Assembly: GCA_963970005.1 (NCBI GenBank)
Contig: CAXAMN010005224.1
Location: 891,428-955,427, forward strand
DNA from: Durusdinium trenchii
Taxonomy: Eukaryota > Sar > Dinophyceae > Suessiales > Symbiodiniaceae
DNA: 64,000 nucleotides
Reading direction: 5' to 3'
Made by a program: the position numbers and the translations under genes. Shown here in pieces: positions 41,422 through 52,480 of this stretch (position 1 is the first letter of the stretch; the number at the start of each line of letters is the position of its first letter). A model generated the notes under the pieces. It worked only from the letters and a program-made list of their open reading frames with translations. It was not told the origin of the DNA and searched no databases.

Positions 41422-41770
41422 GTGATCATTTCATGCCCCCTCAAAACCTATAGAAACATCCTTCGAACAGAATCCAGTCATATCCAGTGGGTCTGGAGAA
41501 GGCTGGGCACATCCTCCATGGCGTCCCACCTGCATCTCATCGCCCTCCCCATGTGGACTCTTCCCTCATCAAAGCTCCGAAGTCGGCGCCCTTTTTCGCC
41601 GCGGGTGCGGAGTGGTTCACCCGCCCGACGTGCCGCCGACTCCCCCAGGGACTGATCTCCAAACGATCCGACATGCCCAGACAGCGTCGCCGATGCCTAC
41701 AGAAAGATCCCGGGTCAACCATTCCAATTCGTACAAAAAGGATATACCTAGGAACTCGTCCAGGCTAGAA
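41422..41770. other. GC-rich island, open in several frames
   Basis: Plus frames at 41487-41768 and 41422-41655 and a minus frame at 41537-41722 are all open. No splice pair decides. Confidence 0.3.
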
Positions 41771-41995
41771 TTCCAGCCCGAATCCATTCAGGCAGTATTT
41801 CTGCCCGAACATGGTTTTCACGCCCGACCCTGGAATTCTCGCCCGAATGTGTTTTTGCTCATTATATATTCTGCGAGTGATGAATACATGCAATGCAACT
41901 TGAGTCTACGAAATCCACCCGATCACACAAATTCTCGCCCGATCACAAAAATTCACGCCCAAATCACGCCGATTCTGGCCCGAATTGAAATGTCG
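41770..41995 (+). repeat. Degenerate 'GCCCGAT/GCCCGAA' repeat
   Basis: About ten occurrences of 'cgcccgat' or 'tgcccgaa' spaced 15-30 bp apart, often followed by 'cacaaaaattc'. They keep one plus frame open for 179 codons (41612-42151), so that frame is probably a by-product of the repeat. Confidence 0.6.
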
Positions 41996-42151
41996 AACAT
42001 TGCTTCAAAACTGCAGATTTGCAACTTAGGTGCTTTGCAAGTAATTTGCAGCATCTGCCCGAAGAAGGATTTCTGCCCGCAGGCTGTTTTTAAGGACAAA
42101 CCCTGGTTCAAGCAGATTTTCTTGAACAGGCAGAAATTTGAGCCTGAATGA

Positions 42152-43280
42152 GTGTCCAGGTATACATGGAGTGTCAGGGATGGTTGTCGCATGTTGATGC
42201 GGTGTCCGAAAGAAATCTCAAGAAAGAGGAAGCACAATAAATTAGGCAGCTTTCCGTCATCACGGGTTCTTCCCCACAACTGTGCTGGTCAGTTTGTGGA
42301 GCTGCTGGGCATTGCTGGGCCATGCTGGGCCTCCTGGAAGAAAACAACCACAAAGGCCTCCAAGGGGCATGCAGGTGATGGAAGAAGACGACCACAAACC
42401 AGGTGGCCAAGATCGCATGAATCCCATGGACGCTCATCGAGTCCATGGCGGACAAACGCCGGATCCGAAAGGGTCGGCCTCACCGGCCTCAAACGGGGAT
42501 CCTCAGGGTGGGTCACGCTGATTTTTCATCCACCAGCAGGGTTGGCATGGTGGCAACGTGCTGAATGAGTTGCATATGGCATATGCTTGCAAAAAAACCT
42601 TGAGATCACGATGTCCTGTTTTCCGGCACAACTTGGTATTGTGTGATTGTGTCTTTCTCCTGGAAGATCAGTTCTTGATTGCAGGAAACAATTCGTTTGC
42701 AGGTTACACGACCTTCTTCTGATCTGTTACTCGCTTGTGATTGCTTATTGAGTCATACATTGTAACTGGAATTGGATGCAACGTGTAGAAATTGGCTTTT
42801 GTAGGTCTATCTTGCAGAAAGAAACAGGTACCACACGCACATCTGATCCAAATCCAAAAGAAATGGCCGTGGTGTGAAAATAACGGTCTACAACATGAGG
42901 CCATTCGAGTACCTTCACTAGCTAGGCTATGCCAAAGAGCTAAACAGTCCGGAGCCAGGATGGTCACGCGACAAAATGGTGCTCCGGAAGAGAATCCATG
43001 TCGGCCCAGCCAAGTTGGCTGTCCGAGAAGGCACGTCGTCTCTTTGACCCTTTTCTTCGCTACCATGTCTTCAACAAAAACCTGGTCAAACTGAGTCGGT
43101 CAGACAGGTCGTGAACTCAATTGCTTCCCATCCCATAGGCCCTCCAGGCCCACAGGCCCATAGGCCCTTCGCTTCGGCATCGAGTATATAAAGAACCTTC
43201 CCTACACGAGTGTACGTCATGGCTATTCAATACTCACCGAAGTCTTGACTACTTCCCGATCACAAATCTCATAATTTTAA
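42152..43280. other. No supported gene
   Basis: A 138-codon plus frame at 42152-42568 begins in a CTCCATGTATA-type repeat remnant and has no motif. At 43130-43172 'aggccca' words form a short tandem. The rest is AT-rich. Confidence 0.35.
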
Positions 43281-43290
43281 CATTTGCATC

Positions 43291-43572
43291 ATGAATCATG
43301 ATCATACGATGTTGTCTGAGATCCATCCTGATGCTTGGAAGAGATATTACGTCACGTGTGACCCAACAAAATCCACCGTCTCCGTCTCCATAGGTCATCG
43401 GTTGTCGGACCAACGTGGGTTTCCTGTGCCAAACTCCCCGCCCTCACAGGTCTCATCCGAAGCATGTGCAGTCCCTGCCAGACGTCTCGACCACGAAGGA
43501 CAACCCTCGGGAAGTCTGAGGACCACGAGTGGCACAACCCTACAAAAAACATGGACATGCAGTAGGACATGA
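43291..43572 (+). CDS. Small ATG-initiated open frame
   Basis: Ninety-three codons from ATG: MNHDHTMLSEIHPDAWKRYY, then a Ser/Pro/Arg-rich stretch to a TAG... stop region at 43572. The 5' part is protein-like. A TATATAAAG word lies about 100 bp upstream (43185), but such boxes are not typical of dinoflagellate promoters. A 135-codon minus frame (43352-43759) overlaps and could be the real one. Confidence 0.28.
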   Translation: MNHDHTMLSEIHPDAWKRYYVTCDPTKSTVSVSIGHRLSDQRGFPVPNSPPSQVSSEACAVPARRLDHEGQPSGSLRTTSGTTLQKTWTCSRT

Positions 43573-43579
43573 AAACAAG

Positions 43580-45500
43580 GAATTGCATGGAATTGCTTCT
43601 TTCATCTTCTTTCTGCCCCCACCAAACAGCCAAGCACCCGGAATCCCACAAACCGACAAACCCATCCTCAGAGTTCAAACCCAGCAGCCTGATGGTCTTC
43701 AAGGTGTCCTGCACTGGGGAAGACAACATTCGACCCTGCTCCCCTCTCAAAGTCCCCAAATACCAACTAAAACACGTTTCCGACTAAAACGGGAGAACAC
43801 TCCTCTGGTGGTCCCCTGTATTGAAAATCAACTGCTCAGTGGCGTTCACGGCCGCCCTGAGCTGCTCCTGGGCGCCCATCGGGCGACACCGTTGGCGGGG
43901 CGCTGGGCTGTGCCTGGTGCAGCGTGGCGCGTCGATGACTCAGGGAATTGATCGTCTGAACTCCAAGCATCACACCATAAGAGCATCACTCCAAGCAGAA
44001 ACAGGTGGAGACCTCCGAAGGAGGATGGGGCCCTGTTGCAGCACTCAATTGGCGGCAGTGAGGATGCTGGTGCCAGGCTAAATGGAATATTGACCATGTT
44101 TGACCTACATTGAAGTGGTTAACCCCAAGTGGTTAACGTGTGGGTCACCAATCGCCGGTCCGGTGGGCACCTGCGTAGCGCATTCACTCGGCACCTGCGG
44201 AGTGAGGAAGACCTCGGCACCTCCGCAGGGCGATAGCGGAGCCGTATGCACCAAACGCTGTTTGTAGGTACCTGACAATAGAAAGAGACGAAAAAGTGTT
44301 GAAACGGAATATCAATGAACACCCAGGGGGATCTCATCATTATTCGGTTACCTTTCAATTTACTATATATGTCAATGTACAACATTGTACAACAACATCA
44401 CCAGGAACAAGTCTCACCAGTGATGACTGCTTTGGGATGCAAAATTGGTTCCTCCTGGTCCAAACTCTAGTAAACACGCAGCAACTATTGCCACCAGTCG
44501 TCTCTCTTCGTCTATGGCGAGCTTTTTCGAACGTACGAACGTTGGACGTGTATCACACCGGCCCATGGTTGCCATGCCCAGACTCGACTTGTTCCCCAAA
44601 TTTAGAAACCCTTCAACCGCCCCTGTTTCCTGTGTGCAAATACACCAGTCCCATGGTGCCATGGTACTCATACACTCCATGAGACTGTTGTATACTGTGT
44701 CTGCCATGGTGCCATGGAGTGTCTGCCATGGTTCTCATACACTCCATGTACTCCTAGAAGTATACCATTGCAATATACTGTTGTATACTGTTGTCTGCAA
44801 TGAGGTTCTCAGTTCCACAGGTGCACCCTGGTTTCTGCGCCGAAAGCCGCTGCACCGGATGCACCTTGAGGTTGTTGCAGCTCCCCCTGGAGGAAGGTCT
44901 CTCGGTTGCTTTTGGCGCTGCAAACCTAAAAGGGTGTCGATAAATAGCTCCTTAGAAGTAGAGGGGTGTCGATTGACCACCCCAACACTGGGTCCTGGTC
45001 CAGGTACATCCAAATACTTAGTAAGAGAACTTCTTTGAGGTGAAGCCACTCCAAAAGTATTGAACTGAAGCGCACACATATTTTCAGGATGGCTGCCCAT
45101 GGCCGCCATGAGATAGCAAATGGCAAAATTGTTCCCTTTTTGTGGGGAATCTACTCTGCCCTGTGGCCATGCTGAAGTTGGCGCAGCTTAAATTGCTCAC
45201 CGTGCACGTCAGTTATATTTTTCTGCATACTCAAGAGCAGCCCTGAAGGTTGAGAGACTGCGCAGTGTGTTGGAGATGTGTCACAGAATTGAGAAACACA
45301 TAGTTAGAAAAGTTTCAGAACTCTTGCAGTCTCGGGGCGGCTGAAACAGTCACTTCAAAAGAACGTGAAGACTAATTGAAAAATAAAAAAATACACTACA
45401 GAACTTTGAGAATCTCACATCAATATCCCAGAACAAGTTCATCCACATACGAATGCTCTCTTCTCCTTTTTCCCGAAGAACCTTCTTGAAGCAAAATGTT
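43580..45500. other. No supported gene; CTCCATG repeat fragments
   Basis: At 44640-44800 'cactccatg', 'gccatggtgccatggagtgt' and 'atactgttgtatactgttgt' form inverted and direct repeats related to the 90-bp hairpin. Open frames of 83-197 codons around 43820-45038 overlap on both strands without splice support. Confidence 0.4.
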
Positions 45501-45520
45501 CATATCATTCTATATCGGCT

Positions 45521-46003
45521 TCAGCTGCACCCATCCCCCCCCCCACACACCCACACACACACACACAAATGCACATCGTCATCACCATCACCGTCATCGT
45601 CATCGTCTACTTCTGCCCCCAGGTCCCGTGAGACCGTGAGACTCGGCCTCTGCACGGACCTCGGCCTCTGGACGGCGAGGTGGCCTCGAGCGGGCGCGGG
45701 TGGTGTTGGACCTTTGCTGAGGGAATGGGGCAGAAGGAGCTGATGGCGGCCGAGCCCCATGAGCATTGAGATGATGATTGCAGGCCCAATTTCATCTACT
45801 TCTTGATCCTCAAGACCCATTGCTCCCAGCGTTGATTCTCCAAGAAGTGGGTATCCCAATATCAAAGCCCAGTGGACGATGATGCTTATAGGTGGCAGGA
45901 CGACATCTCCAAAAATGGTGCTCATTTCTTGCCCTTCCTTACTGGTTGATAACCTAACCCTTAACGATGCACCAAAAATTGAAGAAATCTGTCCTGGCCC
46001 CAC
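45521..46003 (-). CDS. 160-codon open frame, membrane-like then acidic tract
   Basis: The frame reads LSTSKEGQEMSTIFGDVVLP, then the hydrophobic ISIIVHWALILGYPLL, a linker with LEDQEVDE, another hydrophobic segment IGPAIIISMLMGLG, and a Pro/Arg-rich part. Its end (DDDDDGDGDDD, then CVCVWVCG) is encoded by 'gatgac' and CA microsatellites at 45538-45612, so the true 3' end is probably before these. No clear acceptor was found. Frames on the plus strand at 45967-46287 overlap the start. Confidence 0.33.
   Translation of the reverse strand: MGPGQISSIFGASLRVRLSTSKEGQEMSTIFGDVVLPPISIIVHWALILGYPLLGESTLGAMGLEDQEVDEIGPAIIISMLMGLGRHQLLLPHSLSKGPTPPAPARGHLAVQRPRSVQRPSLTVSRDLGAEVDDDDDGDGDDDVHLCVCVWVCGGGDGCS
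45538..45612 (+). repeat. (CA)n and (ATCGTC)n microsatellites
   Basis: C-run, CA repeat, then 'catcgtcatcaccatcaccg' type hexamers. Confidence 0.85.
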
Positions 46004-46287
46004 TTGGAGACACCGCAGTCACTCCAGCTCACAGAATACCGCGCCTCTCCAGCGAATCCTTCCTCGGGGCGGGGCAAGAGGCGCCGCAACGCGGTCCAAA
46101 GATATACCTAGCGCTTCCAATGGGTGTCCTGTCTGGTGACCTTTTTCAGCAGTGTCGGGTTGTCCAGCCAGGTAACCCCGAACGGAAGCAGCTGGTATGT
46201 GCCGGCCTTTGGTCCGGGTACCTGAGGATTTTGGAGGTGGAATTTCCAGGAGCCTGGTCGATCTGGAACTGGACCTGTTCAGGATAG
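45967..46287 (+). CDS. 106-codon open frame in a GC-rich island
   Basis: From ATG: MHQKLKKSVLAPLGDTAVTP, later VLSGDLFQQCRVVQPGNPER and LRILEVEFPGAWSIW. It is protein-like, but the minus frame at 46019-46417 (132 codons) is also open. No splice or domain evidence decides. Confidence 0.25.
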   Translation: MHQKLKKSVLAPLGDTAVTPAHRIPRLSSESFLGAGQEAPQRGPKIYLALPMGVLSGDLFQQCRVVQPGNPERKQLVCAGLWSGYLRILEVEFPGAWSIWNWTCSG

Positions 46288-46450
46288 CAATTGGTCGCGA
46301 TCTTTGACACATGGGTCTTTCGCAAACAGAAAGACTGGAATTGAAACGGCGATCAGTCCAGGACAGGTGACCACCCCGGACCATCCATGTATGGAATAAA
46401 GCTATTATACCTATCATGTCGGGTCACAATTGGAGTAAATCACAAGAAAA

Positions 46451-46556
46451 AGCTCCTGGTAGCGTCCTTGTCACTAGAAGTACGGCCAGGAGCCCCTAGT
46501 AGCGTCCTTGCTCCTAGTAGCGATGCCAGGAGCCCCTAGTAGCTACGAGTAGTAGC
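46451..46556 (+). repeat. CTAGTAGCG(T/A)CC repeat block
   Basis: Units 'gcccctagtagcgtccttgc' and 'tcctagtagcgatgccagga' alternate. Same family as 38310 and 63391. Confidence 0.8.
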
Positions 46557-46559
46557 TTA

Positions 46560-47400
46560 TTGTTTCTCACGAGAACGTTTGGTTTATATGGGACCTGTCC
46601 AATTCCCCTGTGCCATCTTCCACCTACGACGGCCCGCCCTCGAATTGAAGCCCCTCCGGAGTTTCTGGTGTCTTCCTGAACATCATGCTGCGGGTGTACT
46701 TTTGATAAGAACGGCTGTAGACCTCATCACAATCTATCGCACATGTTGTGCCTGTCAAGTCACTGCCAGGATCTCTAGGATCTCTGAGGTTGAATGGTTG
46801 ACAAACATATTGTACAAACCTTGTGGATTCCTTTGATTCCGTGCTATGATGAATTGAAGAGGCTTACTTTGTGGGGCTGGACCTTGAAGTGGGTGGAAAG
46901 GGCCGAGGTGACATAGCTTCTCAGAGTTGCCGAGGTGTTCGCCTTGCAAACATATATTTAGATAATCTATAATATCATTAACTATGTATAAGACACATTA
47001 TAAGACCAACACATGCGAATTCCAAGTCTTCTCAAGGAGATCCAACACTCATAGTAGTAAAACATTTGTTATATATTGTTATATAATTCATATTAAATCA
47101 TAGATCTCCTGGCCACATTTCGATCAGCGCTTTCAATTCTTGCCAGTGAAAAGGACGGTCACTATTATTGCAACACCTATATCTCTGGCTGTCGAGTATA
47201 CACGATCATGGTAATTCACACATGGCATCGTGAAGGAACATATATATATGACATACATGACCTCACATGACCTGACAATCAAGCGACACCACCCTCCTCT
47301 CACATGGGTCTATCCAAAAAGGCCAGAATCTTCACCTGCATCAGCTCTAGGGGGTAGATACATCATCGAAGCTTCAGCTCCCACTGGTCGTTTTTCAGCT
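46560..47400. other. No supported gene
   Basis: AT-rich, short overlapping frames only. Confidence 0.4.
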
Positions 47401-47405
47401 TCCAC

Positions 47406-47579
47406 CAAGCTGCTGAAGTGGCTCCTTCACATCGTTCCGCTCCCAGCTTTGCCAGTCCACCTCCGCTTCCACCGCGGAGCTCCGGTCTCCGGTCTGCAGC
47501 AGCTGCGCGACCATGGAGGAGGCTGGTCCCGGTCCTCGTGTAGGTCCGAGGACGTGCATCGAGATGCATCGTGTAGCTC
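47406..47579 (-). CDS. Candidate internal exon, acidic helical
   Basis: The minus acceptor 'catgagatcctag' and a GTGGAA donor bound 174 nt with one clearly biased frame: SSMVAQLLQTGDRSSAVEAE then VDWQSWERNDVKEPLQQL. Nearly every codon ends in C or G. It ends after one nucleotide of a codon. No family is recognised and no partner exon was found nearby. Another minus frame and one plus frame are open. Confidence 0.42.
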
Positions 47580-47650
47580 CTAGGATCTCATGACCCAGAC
47601 CATGCATAGCTGGCATAGCTGGTACAAGTAGATGGAATTCATGTCCAAGA

Positions 47651-47692
47651 TATCTATCTATCTATCTGTCTGTCTATCTATCTATCTATCTA
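47651..47692 (+). repeat. (TATC)n microsatellite
   Basis: Ten tetranucleotide units with two TGTC variants. Confidence 0.95.
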
Positions 47693-48170
47693 ATCATAAA
47701 GACTATTCTATGATTGTGATCCCAGTGTGCTGAGATCGGCGTGGTGTGACGAAGTTGAGGTCGGAATCCTACCAACCCTGACAATGTAGATGTAGTCCAA
47801 AGGGGATGACTCGAGATGACAGCACTGACGTCATTGGATAGTATGAAGCTAAGTGTGTCTTTCCTGTATAGACACATTTAAAAGAAAAAAACAACATGTG
47901 TTCTTCTCCATGTCTTGCTGGAAAAGAAACTAGTTGACTGACAAACCATAGACATACAGGCATGACATGCATAACTTGCTGCATAACAAATTATACAAGA
48001 TCGTTTCGGGTTCCAAAAGCCCGGTGAACCTGAAGAACCTGTTTTCCGAATTGAAGGCCACCAAACCTGCAGAAACGATATCAAAGGAACTTTTGCAGGG
48101 TTCTCTCATCTCTCTGAAACTTTTTTTTCACCTGGAACATCATATATAATAACAAGAAGCTACGCACGGT

Positions 48171-48213
48171 GGAGGCCATCGCTATTAGGTTGGAGGCCAT
48201 CGCTACTAGTAAC
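48171..48213 (-). repeat. GGAGGCCATCGCTACTAGT repeat pair
   Basis: Two inverse copies of the unit found at 39538-39660, 15 bp before the second hairpin. Confidence 0.75.
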
Positions 48214-48227
48214 AACAAAGCTTTTGA

Positions 48228-48317
48228 CCCAAACACTCCATGTATGGAATATATGCCTACATTGACCCCTGAAACCACCCTAATGTAGGCATATATGCCA
48301 TACATGGAGTGTCTGGG
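48228..48317. repeat. 90-bp hairpin element, copy 2
   Basis: Base-for-base identical to 2643-2732: arms 48233-48263 and 48282-48312, with an 18-nt loop. The flanks differ. Confidence 0.85.
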
Positions 48318-48319
48318 TA

Positions 48320-49100
48320 AATATATGTGGCCTTGCCTGGCCCGAAACGCTCCATGCGAACACCAAGTCTCTTGACGGCTGGACCTGCGCGGATCACCGT
48401 GTGAGACCGGGGGGTGTCGGTGCAATGCGAACAGCAGTTCAAGGAATATAACTAGTTGGGTTTGGTTGATCAAATCTGGTGCATCCTAGTGTCCGTATAT
48501 TATCGTATAACTAATCGTATATATAGTGCATACACTGCGAATGAAACTCAGAAAAAAAAAGAAAAAACACTGAACAGGGATCAAACATGATCAAACTTTG
48601 TTTGAATGCTCTCCTGTCAAGCCAGCGTGAAGACAAAGGCCCTACACCATCTGGATCAAGAAAATGATTCGACTCCAAAATCAACTGCGACACTCCATTG
48701 TCAACATTAAAGCTGCACTGAGCTGTACACCCCTCAATGGTCTGCTTTGCTTCTCCCTGAAGCCAATCGTGTCAACCATTAGAAGTCTGGACCCGTTTCG
48801 ACCACCTGGAAAAAAACATCGTCAAATGAGCTCTCTGAAACATGAAAACATAAAAAAGGCCGCTAGGTTGGTTGAACAATCTCAGACGGTTGGACCATGG
48901 TCTGAAACATAAACCCCCAAAAAGGCCGCGGACACAAAACAAAACCCCAAAAGTGTCCTTCTCGTCTCTGGAAATTGGGTTTCTTGCCACCTGACCTGCA
49001 TCACTGGGCAACTGCTTTGATCAAAGTTCTCGTTCGCTGGGTAAACACGGAGAACGCCACCTGAAACTGTTTCCACCAACTTTGGCATCATCGTTCGCCC
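48320..49100. other. No supported gene
   Basis: Mixed DNA with overlapping short frames. No feature recognised. Confidence 0.4.
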
Positions 49101-49105
49101 CATGT

Positions 49106-49336
49106 TCACTTCGCTGCCATCGAACAAACCCCGGTACCGCCCCGTCCACTACAGGTCCCGGTCGCCCTCTTCGCCTGAGCCGTCGCCCGCACCGGACCGC
49201 TGCGCGCCCGGCGCTCCCGGCGGAGCAACTCCACGAGGCGTTTCAGGGCCAAAGGACGAGCTCCCTGGAGGGGACGCTCCCCGTTTGGGGCGTGGAGGAC
49301 GCCGTCTGCACATGACCGCTTGCGGACCTCATCCCG
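49106..49336 (-). CDS. Candidate terminal exon, Arg-rich helix
   Basis: From the minus acceptor 'tctcgttccaag', 76 codons and a TGA: RDEVRKRSCADGVLHAPNGE then ALKRLVELLRRERRARSGPV, ending TGVCSMAAK. Third positions are almost all C or G, which separates this frame from the competing plus frame (49102-49362). A basic amphipathic helix is likely; no family is recognised. Confidence 0.42.
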   Translation of the reverse strand, partial: RDEVRKRSCADGVLHAPNGERPLQGARPLALKRLVELLRRERRARSGPVRATAQAKRATGTCSGRGGTGVCSMAAK

Positions 49337-49633
49337 CTTGGAACGAGAAAATCGGTTCATAGGTGGGGTGGAAAAGCCATGATCATGTTGTCTTATTGAA
49401 AGGATCCATGTATACATGGACCGAGAAATAGATGGACAGATCGATCGATGAACATATCTTGAATATAAAATACAGCCGTTTGGGCCGCCCCCATCATTTG
49501 GGCAACCCCAACATAGCTAAAATCTAAGCTTCAAACGGGGGTCCAACGTAGGAATTGTTTACGTACTCGGACAGGGGGTCTGCCAATGCCTTTGCTCCTT
49601 CCAAGCCACACACTATTTTATGCCACACCCTGA

Positions 49634-49900
49634 TTGGCAACCTGCCTTACTGAGGGGAATGGAGTGTCATGGGTGCTGCCTTGGTTTGCCTCGAAGGTTG
49701 CCCCCCTGCCACTTTTAGCTTTACATGTTGCGTGGGAAACTGCAGAGAGACAAAAGATGTTGGACTCCCAAATGAACCGTTGGACTCCGGAGGGCCTTTG
49801 CTGCTATGCATGTGCCATGGATGTTGGCCCTTTGCCTTTTGAGTCAGTCCGACTCAGTCCTTTGCGGTTGTTACTTGCTCGACTTTCTCCGATAGGATAG
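49634..49900 (+). CDS. Open frame, protein-like
   Basis: Eighty-eight codons: VSWVLPWFASKVAPLPLLAL then ETAERQKMLDSQMNRWTPEG, then LCCYACAMDVGPLPFESVRL. It has no ATG at its beginning and no sharp acceptor. A minus frame of 66 codons covers its second half. The product is unknown. Confidence 0.3.
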   Translation: MATCLTEGNGVSWVLPWFASKVAPLPLLALHVAWETAERQKMLDSQMNRWTPEGLCCYACAMDVGPLPFESVRLSPLRLLLARLSPIG

Positions 49901-50087
49901 TGTGCAATTGTTTCAAGGCCTGTAGGTTGCAAAATTGATGGGAGGGAGGCATGGGAAAACATTGCCGGCGAGGAGGAAGAAGGCTTCAGACCTGAACACT
50001 CCAAAACCTATGACCTAGGGTATTAAAGCAAGCAGGAATCTAGAGTGCTACAGGAACCATTGACTATATAAACAAAAGGACCAACAC

Positions 50088-50142
50088 CCATCGCACATGT
50101 TCAGTAGCAAAGGTCGCACATGCTCAGGAGCAAAGGCCAGAC
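50088..50142 (+). repeat. 23-bp direct repeat
   Basis: 'cgcacatgttcagtagcaaa' and 'cgcacatgctcaggagcaaa' follow each other with a third partial copy. Confidence 0.75.
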
Positions 50143-50172
50143 ATTCAGCAGGTTATTTCACGTCCAATGCTG

Positions 50173-50215
<43 letters not shown>
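50173..50215 (+). repeat. (CAT)n microsatellite
   Basis: Fourteen CAT units. The poly-His frame it produces is not evidence for a gene. Confidence 0.95.
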
Positions 50216-50829
50216 GTGTTTCTCTGTGGTGTTCTACTCAAAGCTTCCCAACACAACATGTTGAGCTGAAGTGGGAGGGGGGAAACCTTCAATTCAAAAG
50301 AACCCAGGACTACCCCTCAACTCCTGATGGCCTCCCACAGGATTCCACCCCACGGGGATCTTGCTCCGTTTCCAAACGATGAACAAACATGAACAAACTA
50401 CCCAGTAAAATGCTAGCCAACATATCATGTGGCTATATAAAAGGATAATGAATCAAATCGAGGAGCCAACCTCAACACAACTAGTCCTTCCATGTTAGCC
50501 AGTCTGAGCAAACTGTGTCGGCGCATTGTGATTGTGTTTAAACCAAACTTGAGGTCGAGGTCCGCTATGGTGCAAGCGTTTCAGCGCCACCTGATTTACA
50601 TTGATTTAAGCAACTGTGCCATCATCAATATCTTCCGGATTCTGCCAGAGCCATCTCGGATTCCCCATACTTAGAAGTCGCTTCAAACGGATCAAACACG
50701 GTGTCACCTTCCTGCGGAATCACCATCAAAGGTCGGCTCGTCTCAAGGAACATCTCCAAACGGCGGATAGAACCAACGGCACTTGGACACGCAAGCAACG
50801 CAAGCGACAAATCAATGAACACCTCAATT

Positions 50830-50928
50830 CCCTAGGGATCCAAGTACCTTCTCAGAAGGTGATTGGAGACTCTTTTAGCATCTTTTAGCGTCCAAGTACC
50901 TTCTGAGGAGGTACATGGATCCCTAGGG
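50830..50928. repeat. 99-bp fold-back sequence
   Basis: Arms of 31 nt (50830-50860 and 50898-50928) pair with two mismatches, and both ends are CCCTAGGG. The 37-nt loop contains a tandem 'tcttttagc'. It has the same general design as the 90-bp hairpin but no sequence in common with it. Confidence 0.8.
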
Positions 50929-51260
50929 AAATATGAAAAGGATTGAAAAGGACTACAATGACTACAACAAACAGTTGTGGGCTGGCGGACAAGGCTTTTG
51001 TTGGGGCAGGAGTTCAGCATAACTGGTTGGTGTTTTCAGCCCGCTTGAAAAATATTAGTCAGAGGGTCCAATCATCCCCAAGTAAGGGTTGAAAATCAAA
51101 ATATCCGAAACCATCACCTAGATAAAGGCTTGGTGAGTGTTCCCCGAACACTGTTGCCACAGCCATGCCCTCTCAGGCGTGTCATGTTGCATGTTCTTCA
51201 CAGGCTGGTCAAGCTTTCGGTCCAATGTCACATGGAGGTCACCATTTTGCTTAGCTGACT

Positions 51261-51338
51261 GGTGCTTAGTAGGGCATGAGGGAATGAGCCCTAATAGAGA
51301 TTCCCTTGGATCCATTCCCTCGTTCCCTACTAAGCACC
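51261..51338. repeat. 78-bp fold-back sequence
   Basis: Arms start with GGTGCTTAGTAGGG and share GAGGGAATG (51261-51286 and 51313-51338). The word 'accattttgctt' flanks it as a direct repeat on both sides (51241 and 51336), possibly a target duplication or an older repeat boundary. Confidence 0.7.
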
Positions 51339-51673
51339 ATTTTGCTTCAGGTGCATCGTTCAAACAGCGTCGTGCAAACAGGTGAACCACGGTCCGAACA
51401 AGTCCGGACGCGTCTTAGCGGCCTTCAGCTGCATGATCTCTTCTTCCGGAATGGCCAACAGTCCAGGCAAGGTGAGGTTTGCATACGCATTTCCTCAGAA
51501 AAATCGAAACATTGAGTGTTTTGCTCTGTCAATTCCTATAGTGAATCGTCCCTTAAATACTGAAACAATCAAAAAAACAACTCACGGAAAACAACTGCCC
51601 CTGCTGTGCATCCGTGCGCCGTGCGCCGTGCTCGAGCATGGCCGTGTCCCCGGTTCGCGCCCGCCGCGTGTCC

Positions 51674-51895
51674 CTAGCAAACGAAGGCTCGTAGGAGTCC
51701 CAGCAAGTCATCAGACCCGGCCCGGCGCAAGAAGACCTGCAGTTCAGTCGAACTCGAGCTTTTCGATTGTTCGACAGAAGGGGAGGCTGTTTTGTACGCT
51801 TGGTTCAGCATTTGTGTACGTGATATTTCATGCACACTTAGCACTTGATTGCTCTTAGTAAGTGCACTTCGAGCCCGCCTCCATGATTGAACTTT
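51674..51895 (-). CDS. Candidate terminal exon, Ser-rich with leucine-rich end
   Basis: The minus frame is open for 73 codons and ends in TAG. From an internal ATG it reads MLNQAYKTASPSVEQSKSSS then STELQVFLRRAGSDDLLGLL, ending RAFVC. Acceptors are possible at 'ttactaag' or 'ctgaactgcag'. The sequence is protein-like throughout. A 158-codon plus frame (51382-51858) overlaps it completely and is the alternative. No family is recognised. Confidence 0.38.
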   Translation of the reverse strand, partial: KVQSWRRARSALTKSNQVLSVHEISRTQMLNQAYKTASPSVEQSKSSSSTELQVFLRRAGSDDLLGLLRAFVC

Positions 51896-51899
51896 TTAG

Positions 51900-52480
51900 G
51901 GATGCTGTACCCGCGGGGGAACCAAAGTCTATATATAGTGGATTGAGAGGACCAATTGCACAGACCCCAAGAGGTGGTTTATATGAACCCCCGTAGTAAA
52001 GCGCATCTTGAGGTCTGTGCCGTCTACTCTGAAACGATTCATGTAGTTAAGCAGTAGCCGTAGCCTTTCGCCGGAAGTTCATCGGAAGGCAACTATACCG
52101 TAAGCACTTCCGAAAAGCGAAAACTAATGGTACATCATGTCATGTGCGGGGTTTCTCACGCCATGTCACGAGGACGCCTGACGCATACAGTTTTGAATCT
52201 CGGGGTCACTGTCCAGGCATCACAAAAACCTTCACCTGCAAAAAGGAGGGCCTGAGCACTGATCACGGCAGATCATGCTTAAACGGTAAAAGTGAGTATA
52301 TACAATTTGTTGCAACATAGTGCACAATCAGAGTTTATCTACTGGATGCTGTAGGTGTACAAATTTGAAGTATGATTCAACCGGGCATGGACTTGTGTCT
52401 TGCCAAAATTGAGCACAGTACGGATGCAAAAGACCATGTCAAATCCCGCAAGACAACTCCTAGCACATCCTAGCACCACT
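51900..52480. other. No supported gene
   Basis: AT-rich with no open frame of note. Confidence 0.5.

Noticed and set aside
41612..42151. 179-codon plus frame with repeated Ala-Arg/Pro-Glu elements
   Set aside because: Its openness follows from the degenerate GCCCGA repeat; no splice sites or domain.
43185..43193. TATATAAAG upstream of the small ATG frame, and a similar TATATAAAC at 50065
   Set aside because: AT-rich words are common here, and dinoflagellate promoters are not known to rely on TATA boxes.
50167..50382. Poly-histidine open frame
   Set aside because: The His run is a CAT microsatellite read in one frame.
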